Positions 1 through 8,997 of a stretch of DNA of 64,000 bases are shown one piece after another. Under the pieces are notes generated by a model. That model did no database searches. It saw only the letters and a program-made list of their open reading frames with translations, and was not told the DNA's origin. The DNA is taken from positions 6,281,001 to 6,345,000 of the forward strand of contig NZ_CP151650.1 in NCBI RefSeq assembly GCF_038397775.1. The letters run 5' to 3'. This DNA is from Pseudomonas sp. RC10 (GTDB lineage Bacteria > Pseudomonadota > Gammaproteobacteria > Pseudomonadales > Pseudomonadaceae). Made by a program: the position numbers and the translations under genes. Positions within the stretch are counted from its first letter, which is position 1, and every line of letters starts with the position of its first letter.

Positions 1-1137
1 ACCGGCGACAAATTGCTGATCAGCCTCGCACGTCGCCTGCGCAACAGCCTCAGCCCGACCGGCATTCTGGCGCGGTTTGCCAGTAACGAATTCGCCGTTT
101 TGCTGGACGACACCGGCCCTGACGAAGGTCAGCGCATCGCCAGCCAGGTGCTGACGACGCTGGACAAGCCGATGTTCGTCGACAACCAGTTGATCAGCGT
201 CACCGGCTCCGTGGGCCTGGCCTGCGCGCCGTTGCATGGCCGCGATCCTCAGACCCTGATGAAGAACGCAGGCCTGGCGCTGCACAAGGCCAAGGCCAAC
301 GGCAAGCATCAGGTACAGGTGTTCACTGAAGCGCTGAACGCAGAGGCCAGCTACAAACTGTTCGTCGAGAACAACCTGCGCCGCGCCCTGACCCAGAACG
401 AGCTGGAAGTCTTCTACCAACCCAAGCTGTGCCTGCGCACCGGCCGGTTGTTGGGCATGGAGGCGCTGCTGCGCTGGAATCACCCTGAGAAGGGCATGAT
501 CCGCCCGGACCAGTTCATCAGCGTGGCCGAAGAAACTGGCCTGATCATCCCGATTGGCAAGTGGGTGGCGCGCCAGTCATGCCGCATGAGCAAGCAACTG
601 ACCGCCGCCGGTTACGGCAAGCTGCACGTGGCGATCAACGTCTCGCCCAAGCAGTTCTCCGACCCGGATCTTGTCAGTTCGCTGGCCAGTATCCTGCGCG
701 AAGAACAGCTCGACCCTTCCCTGTTGGAGCTGGAGCTGACCGAAGGCCTGCTGCTGGAAGCGACAGAAGACACGCGCTTGCAGTTGGAATCCCTGAAAAC
801 CCTGGGCCTGACCCTGGCCATGGACGATTTCGGGACCGGCTATTCGTCGTTCAGTTACCTCAAGAAATTCCCCATCGATGTGATCAAGATCGACCGCAGC
901 TTCATCCGCGACATTCCGGATGACCAAGACGACATGGAAATCACCTCGGCCGTTATCGCCATGGCGCACAACCTCAAGCTCACCGTGGTCGCCGAAGGCA
1001 TCGAGACCGCCGAGCAATTGGCCTTCCTGCGCCGCCACCGTTGCGACGTGGGTCAGGGCTATCTGTTCGACAAGCCGATCCCTGGCGAAAACCTGATCGA
1101 AGCCCTGCGCCGCTACCCTCGCGGGCCATTGGCCTGA
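1..1137 (+). CDS. dipA: GGDEF/EAL cyclic-di-GMP phosphodiesterase, 5' end outside window (DipA-like)
   Basis: The reading frame is already open at base 1, so the N-terminus is missing. The visible part begins inside a GGDEF domain whose signature is degenerate: ASNEF at codons 27-31. An intact EAL domain follows. Its EALLR motif is near codon 154, and NVSP, ELTE, DDFGTGYSS, IKIDRSF and AEGIE hold the usual metal and substrate residues. Such a protein would hydrolyse c-di-GMP and not make it. The ASNEF degeneration and the msrA neighbour match my recollection of P. aeruginosa DipA (PA5017, beside msrA PA5018), a biofilm-dispersal phosphodiesterase. The symbol is inferred from that synteny; the domain call is firm. 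Confidence 0.8.
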   Translation, partial: TGDKLLISLARRLRNSLSPTGILARFASNEFAVLLDDTGPDEGQRIASQVLTTLDKPMFVDNQLISVTGSVGLACAPLHGRDPQTLMKNAGLALHKAKANGKHQVQVFTEALNAEASYKLFVENNLRRALTQNELEVFYQPKLCLRTGRLLGMEALLRWNHPEKGMIRPDQFISVAEETGLIIPIGKWVARQSCRMSKQLTAAGYGKLHVAINVSPKQFSDPDLVSSLASILREEQLDPSLLELELTEGLLLEATEDTRLQLESLKTLGLTLAMDDFGTGYSSFSYLKKFPIDVIKIDRSFIRDIPDDQDDMEITSAVIAMAHNLKLTVVAEGIETAEQLAFLRRHRCDVGQGYLFDKPIPGENLIEALRRYPRGPLA

Positions 1138-1272
1138 TTCAACGTCCCCGTCCTACGCCTCCCGTCGACACTTTCCCCTCCTGACGATGTGCGGCAAACT
1201 TGTCGCCTACAGTTGAATCAGAACATTCTGACCCCACTAACGGCAGTCACCTGTCCAGAGAGGATTGACCTC

Positions 1273-1932
1273 ATGGCTCTGCGTTCGGAAATTCTTGTGA
1301 ACAAAAACGAAATGCCTACCGCCCAGCAAGCGCTGCCGGGCCGTGAAACCCCGATGGCCCTCCCTGAAACCCACTTCGTGAATGGCCGTCCGCTGCTCGG
1401 GCCGTTCTTCGAAGACGTGGAATTCGCGATTTTTGGTCTCGGTTGCTTCTGGGGCGCCGAGCGTCGTTTCTGGCAACGTGATGGCGTGATCAGCACAGTC
1501 GTGGGCTACGCGGGCGGCTTCACGCCGAACCCGACCTACGAAGAAGTCTGCTCGGGCCTGACCGGCCACAGCGAAGTCGTTTTGGTGGTGTACGAGCCTG
1601 CGAAAGTCAGCTACGACGAATTGCTGGCGATGTTTTGGGAACTGCACAACCCGACTCAGGGCATGCGCCAGGGCAATGACATCGGCACTCAATACCGCTC
1701 GGTGATTTACGCCACCACGCCCGAGCAACTGGACGCGGCGCAGGCGAGCGCCAAGGTTTTCCAGGCTGAACTGACCAAGGCCGGTCTGGGAGAGATCACC
1801 ACCGAAATCGACCAGGCGCCGACCGTGTATTTCGCCGAGGCGTATCACCAGCAGTACCTGGCGAAGAACCCGCAGGGCTATTGCGGGATTGGCGGGACCG
1901 GGGTGTGCATGCCGGCGAGCTTGAATCCTTAA
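1273..1932 (+). CDS. msrA: Peptide-methionine (S)-S-oxide reductase MsrA
   Basis: Reduces the S-epimer of methionine sulfoxide in free and protein-bound methionine, using thioredoxin as electron donor. The 219-residue product carries the catalytic GCFWG motif at about residues 57-61, and C-terminal cysteines near residues 203 and 212 that fit the resolving pair of three-cysteine MsrA enzymes. The ATG at 1273 follows an AGAGGA ribosome site. An upstream in-frame start at 1189 would add a tail with no family similarity, so I rejected it. It stands alone between the phosphodiesterase and a REP doublet. Confidence 0.95.
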   Translation: MALRSEILVNKNEMPTAQQALPGRETPMALPETHFVNGRPLLGPFFEDVEFAIFGLGCFWGAERRFWQRDGVISTVVGYAGGFTPNPTYEEVCSGLTGHSEVVLVVYEPAKVSYDELLAMFWELHNPTQGMRQGNDIGTQYRSVIYATTPEQLDAAQASAKVFQAELTKAGLGEITTEIDQAPTVYFAEAYHQQYLAKNPQGYCGIGGTGVCMPASLNP

Positions 1933-1949
1933 GGCTCGACACATCCCCT

Positions 1950-2036
1950 GTAGGAGTGAGCTTGCTCGCGATGCGGCGTATCAGTCACGTTTGACCAACC
2001 TGACAGACCGCAATCGCGAGCAAGCTCACTCCTACA
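1950..2036. repeat. REP doublet, family A (GTGAGCTTGCTCGCGAT type)
   Basis: Two inverted copies of a roughly 24-base REP unit, beginning TGTAGGAGTGAGCTTGCTCG, face each other across a spacer of about 40 bases between the convergent msrA and rlmJ genes. The same unit recurs at 10201, 12628, 14560, 22126 and 62135. Confidence 0.9.
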
Positions 2037-2062
2037 AGGATCGGGGACACCCGGGAAACCAC

Positions 2063-2905
2063 TCAGGATTCGGCAATCAACCAATCTATCCGCCAATCAC
2101 CCTGGGTCTGCCCCAACTTGCTGGCCAGCCACGGCAGCAGTTCGCGCAATTCCTCTTCCAGTCCCCACGGCGGGTTAGCAATCGCCAGGCCCGAGCCGTT
2201 CAGGCTGTTCGGCGTGTCCAGCGGGTGCACCAGCAACTCCACGCGCAGCAGCTTCGGCGCGCCGGTTTCCGCCAGTTCCTGATAGAAACGCTTGAGCGCG
2301 CGCTGGTCCTTGATCGGGTACCAGATCGCCGCGACGGTCTGGCGCATGCGGCTGATCGTTTCTTTCAACGCCACGGAACAGCGTTTCATCTCGTCCAGTT
2401 GTTCGAACGGTGGATCGATCAGCATCACGGCGCGTTTTTCCTGCACAGGCAGCAGCGCCCTCGGCACGTGCCAGCCTTCACCCAGGTGCACAGCAACGCG
2501 GCGGTCGTATTTCATGTTGTCTTTGAGCAGGGCGCCGTCTTCGGGGTGCTTCTCGTTGAGCAGCACGCGGTCCTGCTCGCGGGTGACGCGCCGGGCCAGC
2601 TCAGGCGAACCGGGGTAGTAGCGCAACTCGCCGGTCTTGCGGTTCATGTGACGGATGACGTCCATGTAACCGGCAGCGGCGGCGGGAATGTCATCCGCTT
2701 CCCACAAACGACCGATGCCCTCGATCCACTCGCCGGTGCGAGTCGCCTGATCGCCTTGCAGGTCATACAGCCCGAGGCCTGCGTGGGTGTCGAGGTAGGC
2801 GAGCGGCTGCTCCTTGCGCGACATCAGCGCGATCAAGCGAGTCAGGACGATGTGTTTCAAGACGTCGGCGTGGTTGCCAGCGTGGAAGGCGTGACGGTAG
2901 TTCAT
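2063..2905 (-). CDS. rlmJ: 23S rRNA (adenine(2030)-N6)-methyltransferase RlmJ
   Basis: Methylates A2030 of 23S rRNA with S-adenosylmethionine. The 280-residue protein starts MNYRHAFHAGNHADVLKH, the characteristic RlmJ (YhiR) N-terminus, and carries the catalytic N6-adenine methylase motif DPPFE near residue 164. Length agrees with the family. The ATG is preceded by CCAGGAG on the minus strand. The gene converges on msrA across a REP doublet and is monocistronic. A strong minus-strand terminator lies upstream of it, at 2995-3030. Confidence 0.93.
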   Translation of the reverse strand: MNYRHAFHAGNHADVLKHIVLTRLIALMSRKEQPLAYLDTHAGLGLYDLQGDQATRTGEWIEGIGRLWEADDIPAAAAGYMDVIRHMNRKTGELRYYPGSPELARRVTREQDRVLLNEKHPEDGALLKDNMKYDRRVAVHLGEGWHVPRALLPVQEKRAVMLIDPPFEQLDEMKRCSVALKETISRMRQTVAAIWYPIKDQRALKRFYQELAETGAPKLLRVELLVHPLDTPNSLNGSGLAIANPPWGLEEELRELLPWLASKLGQTQGDWRIDWLIAES

Positions 2906-2994
2906 GGCGGCTCCTGGAAGGCTGCGGAGTTTACCAAAACCGTCGACGTTGCGCAGACCGCCCGTAGCCTGGCGAAGATCGCCAAACGTCAGGC

Positions 2995-3030
2995 AAAAAA
3001 AGCCCCGGTTAAGCCGTTACAAAACCGGGG
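2995..3030 (-). terminator. Rho-independent terminator on the minus strand
   Basis: A perfect CCCCGGTT/AACCGGGG stem (arms 3003-3010 and 3023-3030) is followed on the minus strand by a run of seven T (2995-3001). On the plus strand there is no T-run. It lies upstream of rlmJ, so it must end a transcript that begins to the right of 3030. Confidence 0.8.
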
Positions 3031-3087
3031 TTGAGGGACTTGCGCGGGCTAGAGGGTGACCAAACCGTGGCCCGAGCAATGTTGAAT
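2995..3087 (-). ncRNA. Candidate small RNA upstream of rlmJ
   Basis: The terminator at 2995-3030 has no coding gene to serve on its strand: the region to its right is intergenic and the next gene is on the plus strand. A CATAAT -10-like hexamer (3094-3099, minus) would place the transcript start near 3087 and give an RNA of about 93 bases. The -35 region is poor, so the promoter is uncertain. I do not recognise the RNA as a named family. The alternative is a 5' leader attenuator of rlmJ. Confidence 0.4.
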
Positions 3088-3233
3088 GACGCCATTATGC
3101 CGAATTAACTAAATGGTTACATAGCTGAAACCGACACAGTGATGTGCATGCCAGACATTGCCGACGACAGGTATTGCCGAGCGTGCGGCGCACTACCAGA
3201 ATCGGCTCAACCTCAATAAAAGGAGCGAGCGTC

Positions 3234-3500
3234 ATGATGCATGCAGACCTGATCGACCAAGACGATCTTCTCGGTCAACTCAGATCCATCGGCTTTGAAA
3301 TGCCATCAGGCGCCACCGCCGAACAGGCCTGCGCCCAAGCGGTTTGCGGCCTGACCGAAGACCGCGCCCGTGCGTTGCGTCAGTTGGTGGAGAAAATGCT
3401 CAGCGGCAGCGCGACCATCCTGCCAGCGGTGCGCCAGGCGATCGATCAGCAGTTGTTGCCCGCGTTGGCGACGTATAACAAAGGGCGCGCACAGGCCTGA
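3234..3500 (+). CDS. Small conserved-looking hypothetical protein (88 aa)
   Basis: An 88-residue acidic N-terminus and helical body (MMHADLIDQDDLLGQLRSIG...), without membrane segments, signal peptide or a motif I recognise. The ATG at 3234 is well supported by AGGAGCGAG seven bases upstream. The earlier in-frame start at 3144 has no ribosome site. Codon use resembles the neighbours. It is followed within 20 bases by a REP doublet and is probably monocistronic. Function unknown. Confidence 0.7.
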   Translation: MMHADLIDQDDLLGQLRSIGFEMPSGATAEQACAQAVCGLTEDRARALRQLVEKMLSGSATILPAVRQAIDQQLLPALATYNKGRAQA

Positions 3501-3515
3501 GCACGCCCTGGAAAC

Positions 3516-3604
3516 TGTGGGAGCGAATTCATTCGCGAAAGATCGTACAGCTGATAGAAATCTGTCGGATGTACTGGCCGATCGCGAATGAATTCGCTCC
3601 CACA
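3516..3604. repeat. REP doublet, family B (GCGAATTCATTCGCGA type)
   Basis: Inverted pair of the unit TGTGGGAGCGAATTCATTCG. The inner palindrome GAATTCATTC/GAATGAATTC is shared with the elements at 20492, 27413, 37479 and 58354. Confidence 0.9.
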
Positions 3605-3651
3605 AGGGGTCATGCGCCCGGCACATAACCCCAATATTGTCCCGCCTGCTT

Positions 3652-4758
3652 TTACAGCCTCACACTCGCAAACGTCGATTCATTCCGCGCTTGGCTCAAG
3701 GCCGACAACGGGCCGGACAGCGGCGCCAGCACCATGGCTTGCGGAATCGGCATCATCGCCACTTGCTGTGCAGTGTTGGAGCCTACGCGTTCGTCACGCG
3801 GCGGAATGCCGAAGTATTCGCGGTAGCACTTGGAGAAGTGCGGCGTGGAGACGAAGCCGCAGACCGACGCCACTTCGATAATCGACATCGGCGTCTGCTT
3901 GAGCAGCTGACGCGCGCGGATCAGGCGCAGCTTCAGGTAATAACGCGACGGCGAGCAATGCAGGTATTTCTGGAACAGCCTTTCCAGCTGACGTCGCGAC
4001 ACCGAGACGTAGACGGCCAGTTCGTCGAGGTCGATCGGCTCTTCGAGGTTGGCTTCCATCAGCGCAACGATTTCCTGCAACTTCGGTTGGTTGGTGCCGA
4101 GCATGTGCTTGAGCGGCACGCGTTGGTGATCCTGCTCGTTGCGGATGCGCTCGTAGACGAACATTTCCGAGATTGCGGCGGACAGTTCACGCCCGTGATC
4201 GCGGCTGATCAGGTGCAGCATCATGTCCAGCGGCGCGGTGCCACCGGAGCTGGTGAAGCGGTTACGGTCGAGGGTGAACAGACGGGTGCTCATGGCCACG
4301 CGCGGGAAGGCTTCCTGCATCGCGGCCAGACATTCCCAGTGCACGCTGCAATCGAAACCGTCGAGCAGACCGGCGCATGCCAGTGCCCAACTGCCGGTGC
4401 AGACCGCGCCCAGACGGCGGGACTGGCGCGCCTGGCTTTGCAGCCAGCTCACGTGTTCGCGAGTCACCGTGCGTTGAATGCCGACGCCGCCACAGACGAT
4501 CACGGTGTCCAGCGCCGGTGCCTTGTGCATGGCCGCGTCGGGGGTAATTTGCAGACCGTCGCTGGCCCAGACCTGGCCGCCGTCGACGCTCAGTGTGGTC
4601 CAGCGATACAGCTCACGGCCAGACAACTGGTTGGCCATACGCAGTGGCTCAACCGCAGATGCGAGAGAGATGAGTGTGAAATTGTCCAACAGCAGAAAGC
4701 CGATGGATTGAGGCGCACGGTTCTGGGGTTGAGCCCCGGAGTTGAACGAAGTCATCAC
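3652..4758 (-). CDS. gbdR: GlxA-type AraC-family activator GbdR (glycine betaine catabolism)
   Basis: A transcriptional activator that responds to glycine betaine and dimethylglycine. The 368-residue protein has an N-terminal DJ-1/PfpI (class I glutaminase-like) sensor domain, roughly residues 15-190, and a C-terminal AraC helix-turn-helix pair, roughly 255-350, ending in the family signature VCGFVSTPHFSKCYREYFG. In P. aeruginosa gbdR (PA5380) sits beside sdaB, cbcXWV and betIBA, the order seen here, which supports the assignment. It starts with ATGATG after GAGGAG; the second ATG is an equally good start. Known targets in P. aeruginosa include sdaB and cbcXWV. Confidence 0.9.
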   Translation of the reverse strand: MMTSFNSGAQPQNRAPQSIGFLLLDNFTLISLASAVEPLRMANQLSGRELYRWTTLSVDGGQVWASDGLQITPDAAMHKAPALDTVIVCGGVGIQRTVTREHVSWLQSQARQSRRLGAVCTGSWALACAGLLDGFDCSVHWECLAAMQEAFPRVAMSTRLFTLDRNRFTSSGGTAPLDMMLHLISRDHGRELSAAISEMFVYERIRNEQDHQRVPLKHMLGTNQPKLQEIVALMEANLEEPIDLDELAVYVSVSRRQLERLFQKYLHCSPSRYYLKLRLIRARQLLKQTPMSIIEVASVCGFVSTPHFSKCYREYFGIPPRDERVGSNTAQQVAMMPIPQAMVLAPLSGPLSALSQARNESTFASVRL

Positions 4759-5281
4759 GGTATCTCCTCACACGAAAAGCGGTTGATGGCCCCAATTAGA
4801 GGCTCTTGTTGTTTTGCCCTCGTCAGTGGAGAGCTTTGTCTATTGCAACGCAAATGCCATGCCTAAAGTTGAATGGGCATTCAATAACTTCTGATAGCGA
4901 CGTCGCGATGCGTCTATTCGGGAGCGACATGGGTGTTCCGTTAGCGACCTATCGATCCGGGAGCCTTGAGAACATTGGGCGGGGTGAGCAAATCGGTATC
5001 ACTTGTGTGAAAAACCCCGAGATCAGACGCTGAGGGAGTGTCACCCAGTGCACGGCTGACCGACGGTAGGTCGGTGGCATGCATGCGTTATGGCTTTGCG
5101 CCATGACCCCACACTTCACGCGCCAAAAGGTAGCGGCGGATTTGGCGCGTGAGCGAAAAGCGAGCAGAAGCGATTAAGCAAGGCATGGTCTGTTGGGATG
5201 CCAAGGTTATCTTTTGAGAAGACTTGGAATTTATGTGGGAGACGCCGGAGGTTTGGCGTCTGCCTCACAAGGGATATTGAC
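4759..5281. other. Intergenic region between sdaB 3' end and gbdR promoter
   Basis: About 520 bases without a credible gene. The part nearest 4759 must hold the gbdR promoter and leader. Two small hairpins lie around 5057-5085, and a short imperfect palindrome at 5234-5269 resembles one arm of the element at 23445. Short open frames across it lack ribosome sites and family similarity. Confidence 0.6.
5234..5269. repeat. Solitary family D palindrome (TGTGGGAGACGCC)
   Basis: TGTGGGAGACGCC pairs with GGCGTCTGCCTCACA across an 8-base loop, with one bulge. The left arm and loop match the outer part of the larger inverted repeat at 23445-23556, so this looks like a shortened copy of that element, just beyond the sdaB stop codon. 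Confidence 0.6.
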
Positions 5282-6658
5282 TCAGCACTCCACCGCGCTG
5301 ACTGCCAACCCGCCGCGCGACGTTTCTTTGTATTTGTCGTGCATGTCGGCGCCGGTGTCGCGCATCGTACGGATGACGCGGTCCAGCGAGATGAAGTGCT
5401 GGCCGTCACCACGCAATGCCATTTGTGCCGCGTTGATGGCCTTCACCGCCGCAATCGCGTTCCGTTCGATGCACGGCACTTGCACCAGACCGCCCACTGG
5501 ATCGCAGGTGAGACCCAGGTTGTGTTCGAGGCCGATTTCGGCGGCGTTGCACAGCTGCTCAGGCGTAGCCCCCAGAATGTCGGCCAGACCCGCAGCGGCC
5601 ATGGCGCACGCCGAACCAACTTCGCCCTGACACCCCACTTCCGCGCCCGAAATCGACGCGTTCTTTTTGCAGAGGATGCCGATCGATGCCGCGCCGAGGA
5701 AATAATCCACGACGTTGGCTTCGCTGACTTCATCGCTGAATTTCACGAAGTAATGCAGCACGGCCGGAATGATCCCCGCCGCACCATTGGTCGGCGCCGT
5801 CACCATGCGCCCGCCCGCTGCGTTTTCTTCGTTGACCGCGAGGGCGAAGAGGTTGACCCACTCCATTGCGCTCAGGGTCGAGCCGATGACGTTGGGCTTA
5901 CCCAGCTCTTGAAGGCTGCGGTGCAAACGCGCGGCACGACGACGCACGTTCAAGCCACCTGGCAACACGCCCTCTTCTTTAAGGCCGTGCTCGACGCAAT
6001 CTTGCATCGCTTTCCAAAGTCGCATGAGCCCGGCGCGAATCTCTTCTTCGCTGCGCCAGACTTTCTCGTTTTCCAGCATCAGTTCCGAGACACGCAGGTT
6101 GTGCTTCTCGCACAGACGCAGCAGTTCTTCGGCGCTGGAAAAGTCATAGGGCAAAACCGTGCTGTCGGCATCGAGCACGCCGCTGGCCGCCTGTGCCTCG
6201 TCCACCACAAAACCGCCGCCCACCGAGTAATAGGTGTCGCGATGCATCTCGCCGCTCGCATCGAAGGCGATCAGCGTCATGGCGTTAGGGTGATAAGGGA
6301 GGTTTTCGTCGATGAGCAACATGTCCCGCTGCCAGACGAATGCGATCGGATGATCGCCGTTGAGCTTCAGGGTGTCGGTTTCGCGCAATTCGGCGATGCG
6401 ACGGCCAATGGTGGTCGGGTCGATTGCGTCCGGCCATTCGCCCATCAGGCCCATGATCACGGCGTTGTCGCTGCCGTGTCCGACACCGGTTGCCGACAGC
6501 GAGCCATAGAGGCGCACTTCGATGCGTTCCACGTGCGCCAGCTTGTCGCTTTCACGCAGGCCCTGAACGAACAACGCGGCGGCGCGCATCGGCCCCACGG
6601 TGTGAGAACTGGATGGGCCGATACCGATCTTGAACAGGTCGAACACGCTGATAGCCAT
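5282..6658 (-). CDS. sdaB: L-serine ammonia-lyase (iron-sulfur type)
   Basis: Deaminates L-serine to pyruvate and ammonia. The single-chain 458-residue form is seen, with the N-terminal beta domain motif [11 protein letters not shown] at about residues 14-24 and the C-terminal alpha domain cysteines of the [4Fe-4S] cluster in [16 protein letters not shown] and in the [12 protein letters not shown] segment. Position next to gbdR and divergent from cbcX implies a role at the end of choline breakdown (choline, betaine, glycine, serine, pyruvate). The ATG at 6658 has GGAGG upstream on the minus strand. The promoter lies in the 6659-7136 region shared with cbcX. Confidence 0.93.
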   Translation of the reverse strand: MAISVFDLFKIGIGPSSSHTVGPMRAAALFVQGLRESDKLAHVERIEVRLYGSLSATGVGHGSDNAVIMGLMGEWPDAIDPTTIGRRIAELRETDTLKLNGDHPIAFVWQRDMLLIDENLPYHPNAMTLIAFDASGEMHRDTYYSVGGGFVVDEAQAASGVLDADSTVLPYDFSSAEELLRLCEKHNLRVSELMLENEKVWRSEEEIRAGLMRLWKAMQDCVEHGLKEEGVLPGGLNVRRRAARLHRSLQELGKPNVIGSTLSAMEWVNLFALAVNEENAAGGRMVTAPTNGAAGIIPAVLHYFVKFSDEVSEANVVDYFLGAASIGILCKKNASISGAEVGCQGEVGSACAMAAAGLADILGATPEQLCNAAEIGLEHNLGLTCDPVGGLVQVPCIERNAIAAVKAINAAQMALRGDGQHFISLDRVIRTMRDTGADMHDKYKETSRGGLAVSAVEC

Positions 6659-7136
6659 TTACCGCAAACCTCCGAAGAACAGGGCTTCCGGCGCGCCAAG
6701 CGGCCGGAGACGGAGCTGCTACGCTTCTAGCTGCAGTCCATCGAGATGTCGGCATCATCAGCCTTTTATCTGGAGGGACGGCGTCTCACACCGACTCACT
6801 CTTGTCCACGAACGCCGCGGCTGATGATCCGCAGGGGGCAGCACTGTGCGTGGAGAAAGTGCCACTGTTTTCGACACTTTTTGCCGCAAGGACACTCGAA
6901 AAGCGTTCGGCGGACGGGGAAAAAATCTGTAAGCGACGTCACTGACACTGGATACGACCCCCTCTGTACTGGTTACGACGCACCCTGTAGGCGTTTGATT
7001 TTGGCTGTTACATGATCGTTGTCGACTCAATCGCCAGACGCAGTGATAGAGCTGTTTTTCCACTTGACTCGCCGACACCAAAAAAACGCGTCAGCCCTGA
7101 CTGATGACGAGAAGAAAGCACCTAAGGAGTCCAACC
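6659..7136. promoter_or_regulatory. Divergent sdaB/cbcX control region
   Basis: About 480 bases separate the divergent sdaB and cbcX genes. No coding gene is credible here. The region must contain both promoters and, by analogy with P. aeruginosa, GbdR binding. A 21-bp tandem repeat at 6948-6989 is the best operator candidate and is described separately. Confidence 0.6.
6948..6989 (+). promoter_or_regulatory. 21-bp tandem direct repeat, candidate GbdR site
   Basis: Two adjacent 21-base units (6948-6968 and 6969-6989) match at 17 of 21 positions and share CTGG-TACGAC and CTGTA. Units repeat exactly two helical turns apart on the same face, the geometry expected for an AraC-family activator binding direct repeats. 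They lie about 150 bases upstream of the cbcX start. The link to GbdR is inferred from context. Confidence 0.45.
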
Positions 7137-8084
7137 ATGAAAGGTTCACATAAGCTATTGCTAGGCGTTGCGTTGAGTCTGCCGATGCTGGCCCAGGCCG
7201 CAGAGCCCGCCGCTTGCCAGACGGTCAATTTCTCTGATGTCGGCTGGACCGACATCACGGCCACCACGGCCACCACCAGCGTTGTCCTCCAGTCGCTGGG
7301 CTACAAAACCAAGACCACGATGATTTCCGTGCCCGTGACCTACAAATCGCTGGCCGATGGCAAGAACATGGACGTGTTCCTCGGTAACTGGATGCCGACC
7401 ATGGAAAACGACATCAAGGCTTACCGTGACGCAGGCACAGTCGAAGTGGTGCGCACCAACCTCAAGGGCGCCAAATACACCCTGGCCGTCCCGCAAGCGC
7501 TCTACGACAAGGGCCTGCACGATTTCGCCGACATCGCCAAATTCAAGAAAGACCTCGACGGCAAAATCTACGGCATCGAGCCTGGCAACGACGGCAACCG
7601 CCTGATCCAGAGCATGATCGACAAAAACGCCTTCGGCCTGAAAGACGCAGGCTTCAAGGTCGTCGAATCGAGCGAAGCCGGCATGCTGTCGCAAGTGGAC
7701 CGCGCCTCCAAACGCGACACCGCCGTGGTGTTCCTGGGCTGGGCACCGCACCCAATGAACAAGCGCTTCAAGATCCAGTACCTGACCGGCGGCGACGACT
7801 TCTTCGGACCTGACTTCGGCGCTGCAACCGTCGCGACCAACACACGCAAGGGTTACAGCCAGGAATGCAGCAACGTGGGTCAGTTGCTGAAGAACCTGGA
7901 ATTCACCGTCGACATGGAAAGCGAGCTGATGGGCAACATCCTCGACGACAAGATGAAACCGGAAGCAGCCGCCAAGGCGTGGCTGAAGAAAAACCCGCAA
8001 GTACTCGACACCTGGCTGGCGGGTGTCACCACAGTGGACGGTAAACCTGGCCTGGATGCCGCTAAAGCCGAGCTGACGAAGTAA
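7137..8084 (+). CDS. cbcX: Choline ABC transporter periplasmic binding protein CbcX (ChoX type)
   Basis: Binds choline, and possibly related quaternary amines, in the periplasm and hands it to CbcWV. The 315-residue product starts with a signal peptide (MKGSHKLLLGVALSLPMLAQA, cleavage after residue 21). The OpuAC-type fold holds Trp residues in GWTD, NWMP and LGWAPHP that match the aromatic cage of ChoX. The ATG at 7137 follows TAAGGAGT; the earlier in-frame ATG at 7104 would bury the signal peptide. First gene of the cbcXWV operon, with CbcW 67 bases downstream. Confidence 0.93.
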   Translation: MKGSHKLLLGVALSLPMLAQAAEPAACQTVNFSDVGWTDITATTATTSVVLQSLGYKTKTTMISVPVTYKSLADGKNMDVFLGNWMPTMENDIKAYRDAGTVEVVRTNLKGAKYTLAVPQALYDKGLHDFADIAKFKKDLDGKIYGIEPGNDGNRLIQSMIDKNAFGLKDAGFKVVESSEAGMLSQVDRASKRDTAVVFLGWAPHPMNKRFKIQYLTGGDDFFGPDFGAATVATNTRKGYSQECSNVGQLLKNLEFTVDMESELMGNILDDKMKPEAAAKAWLKKNPQVLDTWLAGVTTVDGKPGLDAAKAELTK

Positions 8085-8151
8085 CTCGACACGCAGGCGG
8101 GCGCGCCCGCCTGTTGTCCTCTTTTCATCCCGCACGCGGACAATCGATATC

Positions 8152-8997
8152 ATGCTGACTGATCATAAAATCCCCCTAGGCCAGTACATCGCAGGCTTTG
8201 TCGAATGGCTGACGCAACACGGCGCCAGCACCTTCGACGCCATCGCTTCGTCGCTGGAATCCATGATTCACGGGCTTACCGGTGGCCTGACCTGGTTTAA
8301 CCCTTTCGTTCTGATCGGCTTGATTGCTCTGCTTGCTCACTTCATTCAGCGCAAGTGGGGCCTGACCGCCTTTGTCGTGATTTCCTTTCTGCTGATCCTG
8401 AACCTAGGCTATTGGCAGGAAACCATGGAGACCCTGGCGCAAGTGCTGTTCGCCACCCTGGTCTGCGTGGTCATTGGTGTGCCGCTGGGCATCGTCGCCG
8501 CACACAAACCGTGGTTCTACACCGCGATGCGCCCGGTCCTCGACCTGATGCAGACGGTCCCGACTTTCGTTTACCTGATTCCAACCCTGACCCTCTTCGG
8601 GCTGGGCGTGGTGCCGGGTCTGATTTCGACGGTGGTGTTCGCGATTGCCGCGCCTATCCGTCTGACCTATCTGGGCATCTGCGATGTCCCGCAAGAACTG
8701 CTCGACGCCGGTAAAGCCTTCGGCTGCTCCCGCCGTCAACTGCTGTCCCGTATTGAACTGCCCCACGCCATGCCAAGCATCGCGGCCGGTATCACCCAGT
8801 GCATCATGCTGTCGTTGTCGATGGTGGTGATTGCGGCACTGGTGGGCGCCGACGGCCTGGGCAAACCCGTGGTCAACGCACTGAACACTGCTGATATCGC
8901 ACTGGGCTTCGAAGCGGGCCTGGCGATCGTACTGCTGGCGATCATGCTCGACCGTATCTGCAAACAACCCGACGCTAAAGTGAGGGCCGACGCATGA
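8152..8997 (+). CDS. cbcW: Choline ABC transporter permease CbcW
   Basis: Inner-membrane permease of the choline/betaine importer. The 281-residue protein has a ProU-like layout: an amphipathic start, then about six or seven hydrophobic segments, and the cytoplasmic EAA-type loop DAGKAFGCSRRQLLSRIELP that docks on the ATPase. Its stop overlaps the start of cbcV (ATGA), so the two are translationally coupled. Confidence 0.92.
   Translation: MLTDHKIPLGQYIAGFVEWLTQHGASTFDAIASSLESMIHGLTGGLTWFNPFVLIGLIALLAHFIQRKWGLTAFVVISFLLILNLGYWQETMETLAQVLFATLVCVVIGVPLGIVAAHKPWFYTAMRPVLDLMQTVPTFVYLIPTLTLFGLGVVPGLISTVVFAIAAPIRLTYLGICDVPQELLDAGKAFGCSRRQLLSRIELPHAMPSIAAGITQCIMLSLSMVVIAALVGADGLGKPVVNALNTADIALGFEAGLAIVLLAIMLDRICKQPDAKVRADA

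Noticed and set aside
5198..6730. 510-residue open frame opposite sdaB on the plus strand
   Set aside because: It is antisense to a clearly functional serine dehydratase and its product is low-complexity with many His, Arg and Gln residues. Long antisense frames are common in GC-rich genes.
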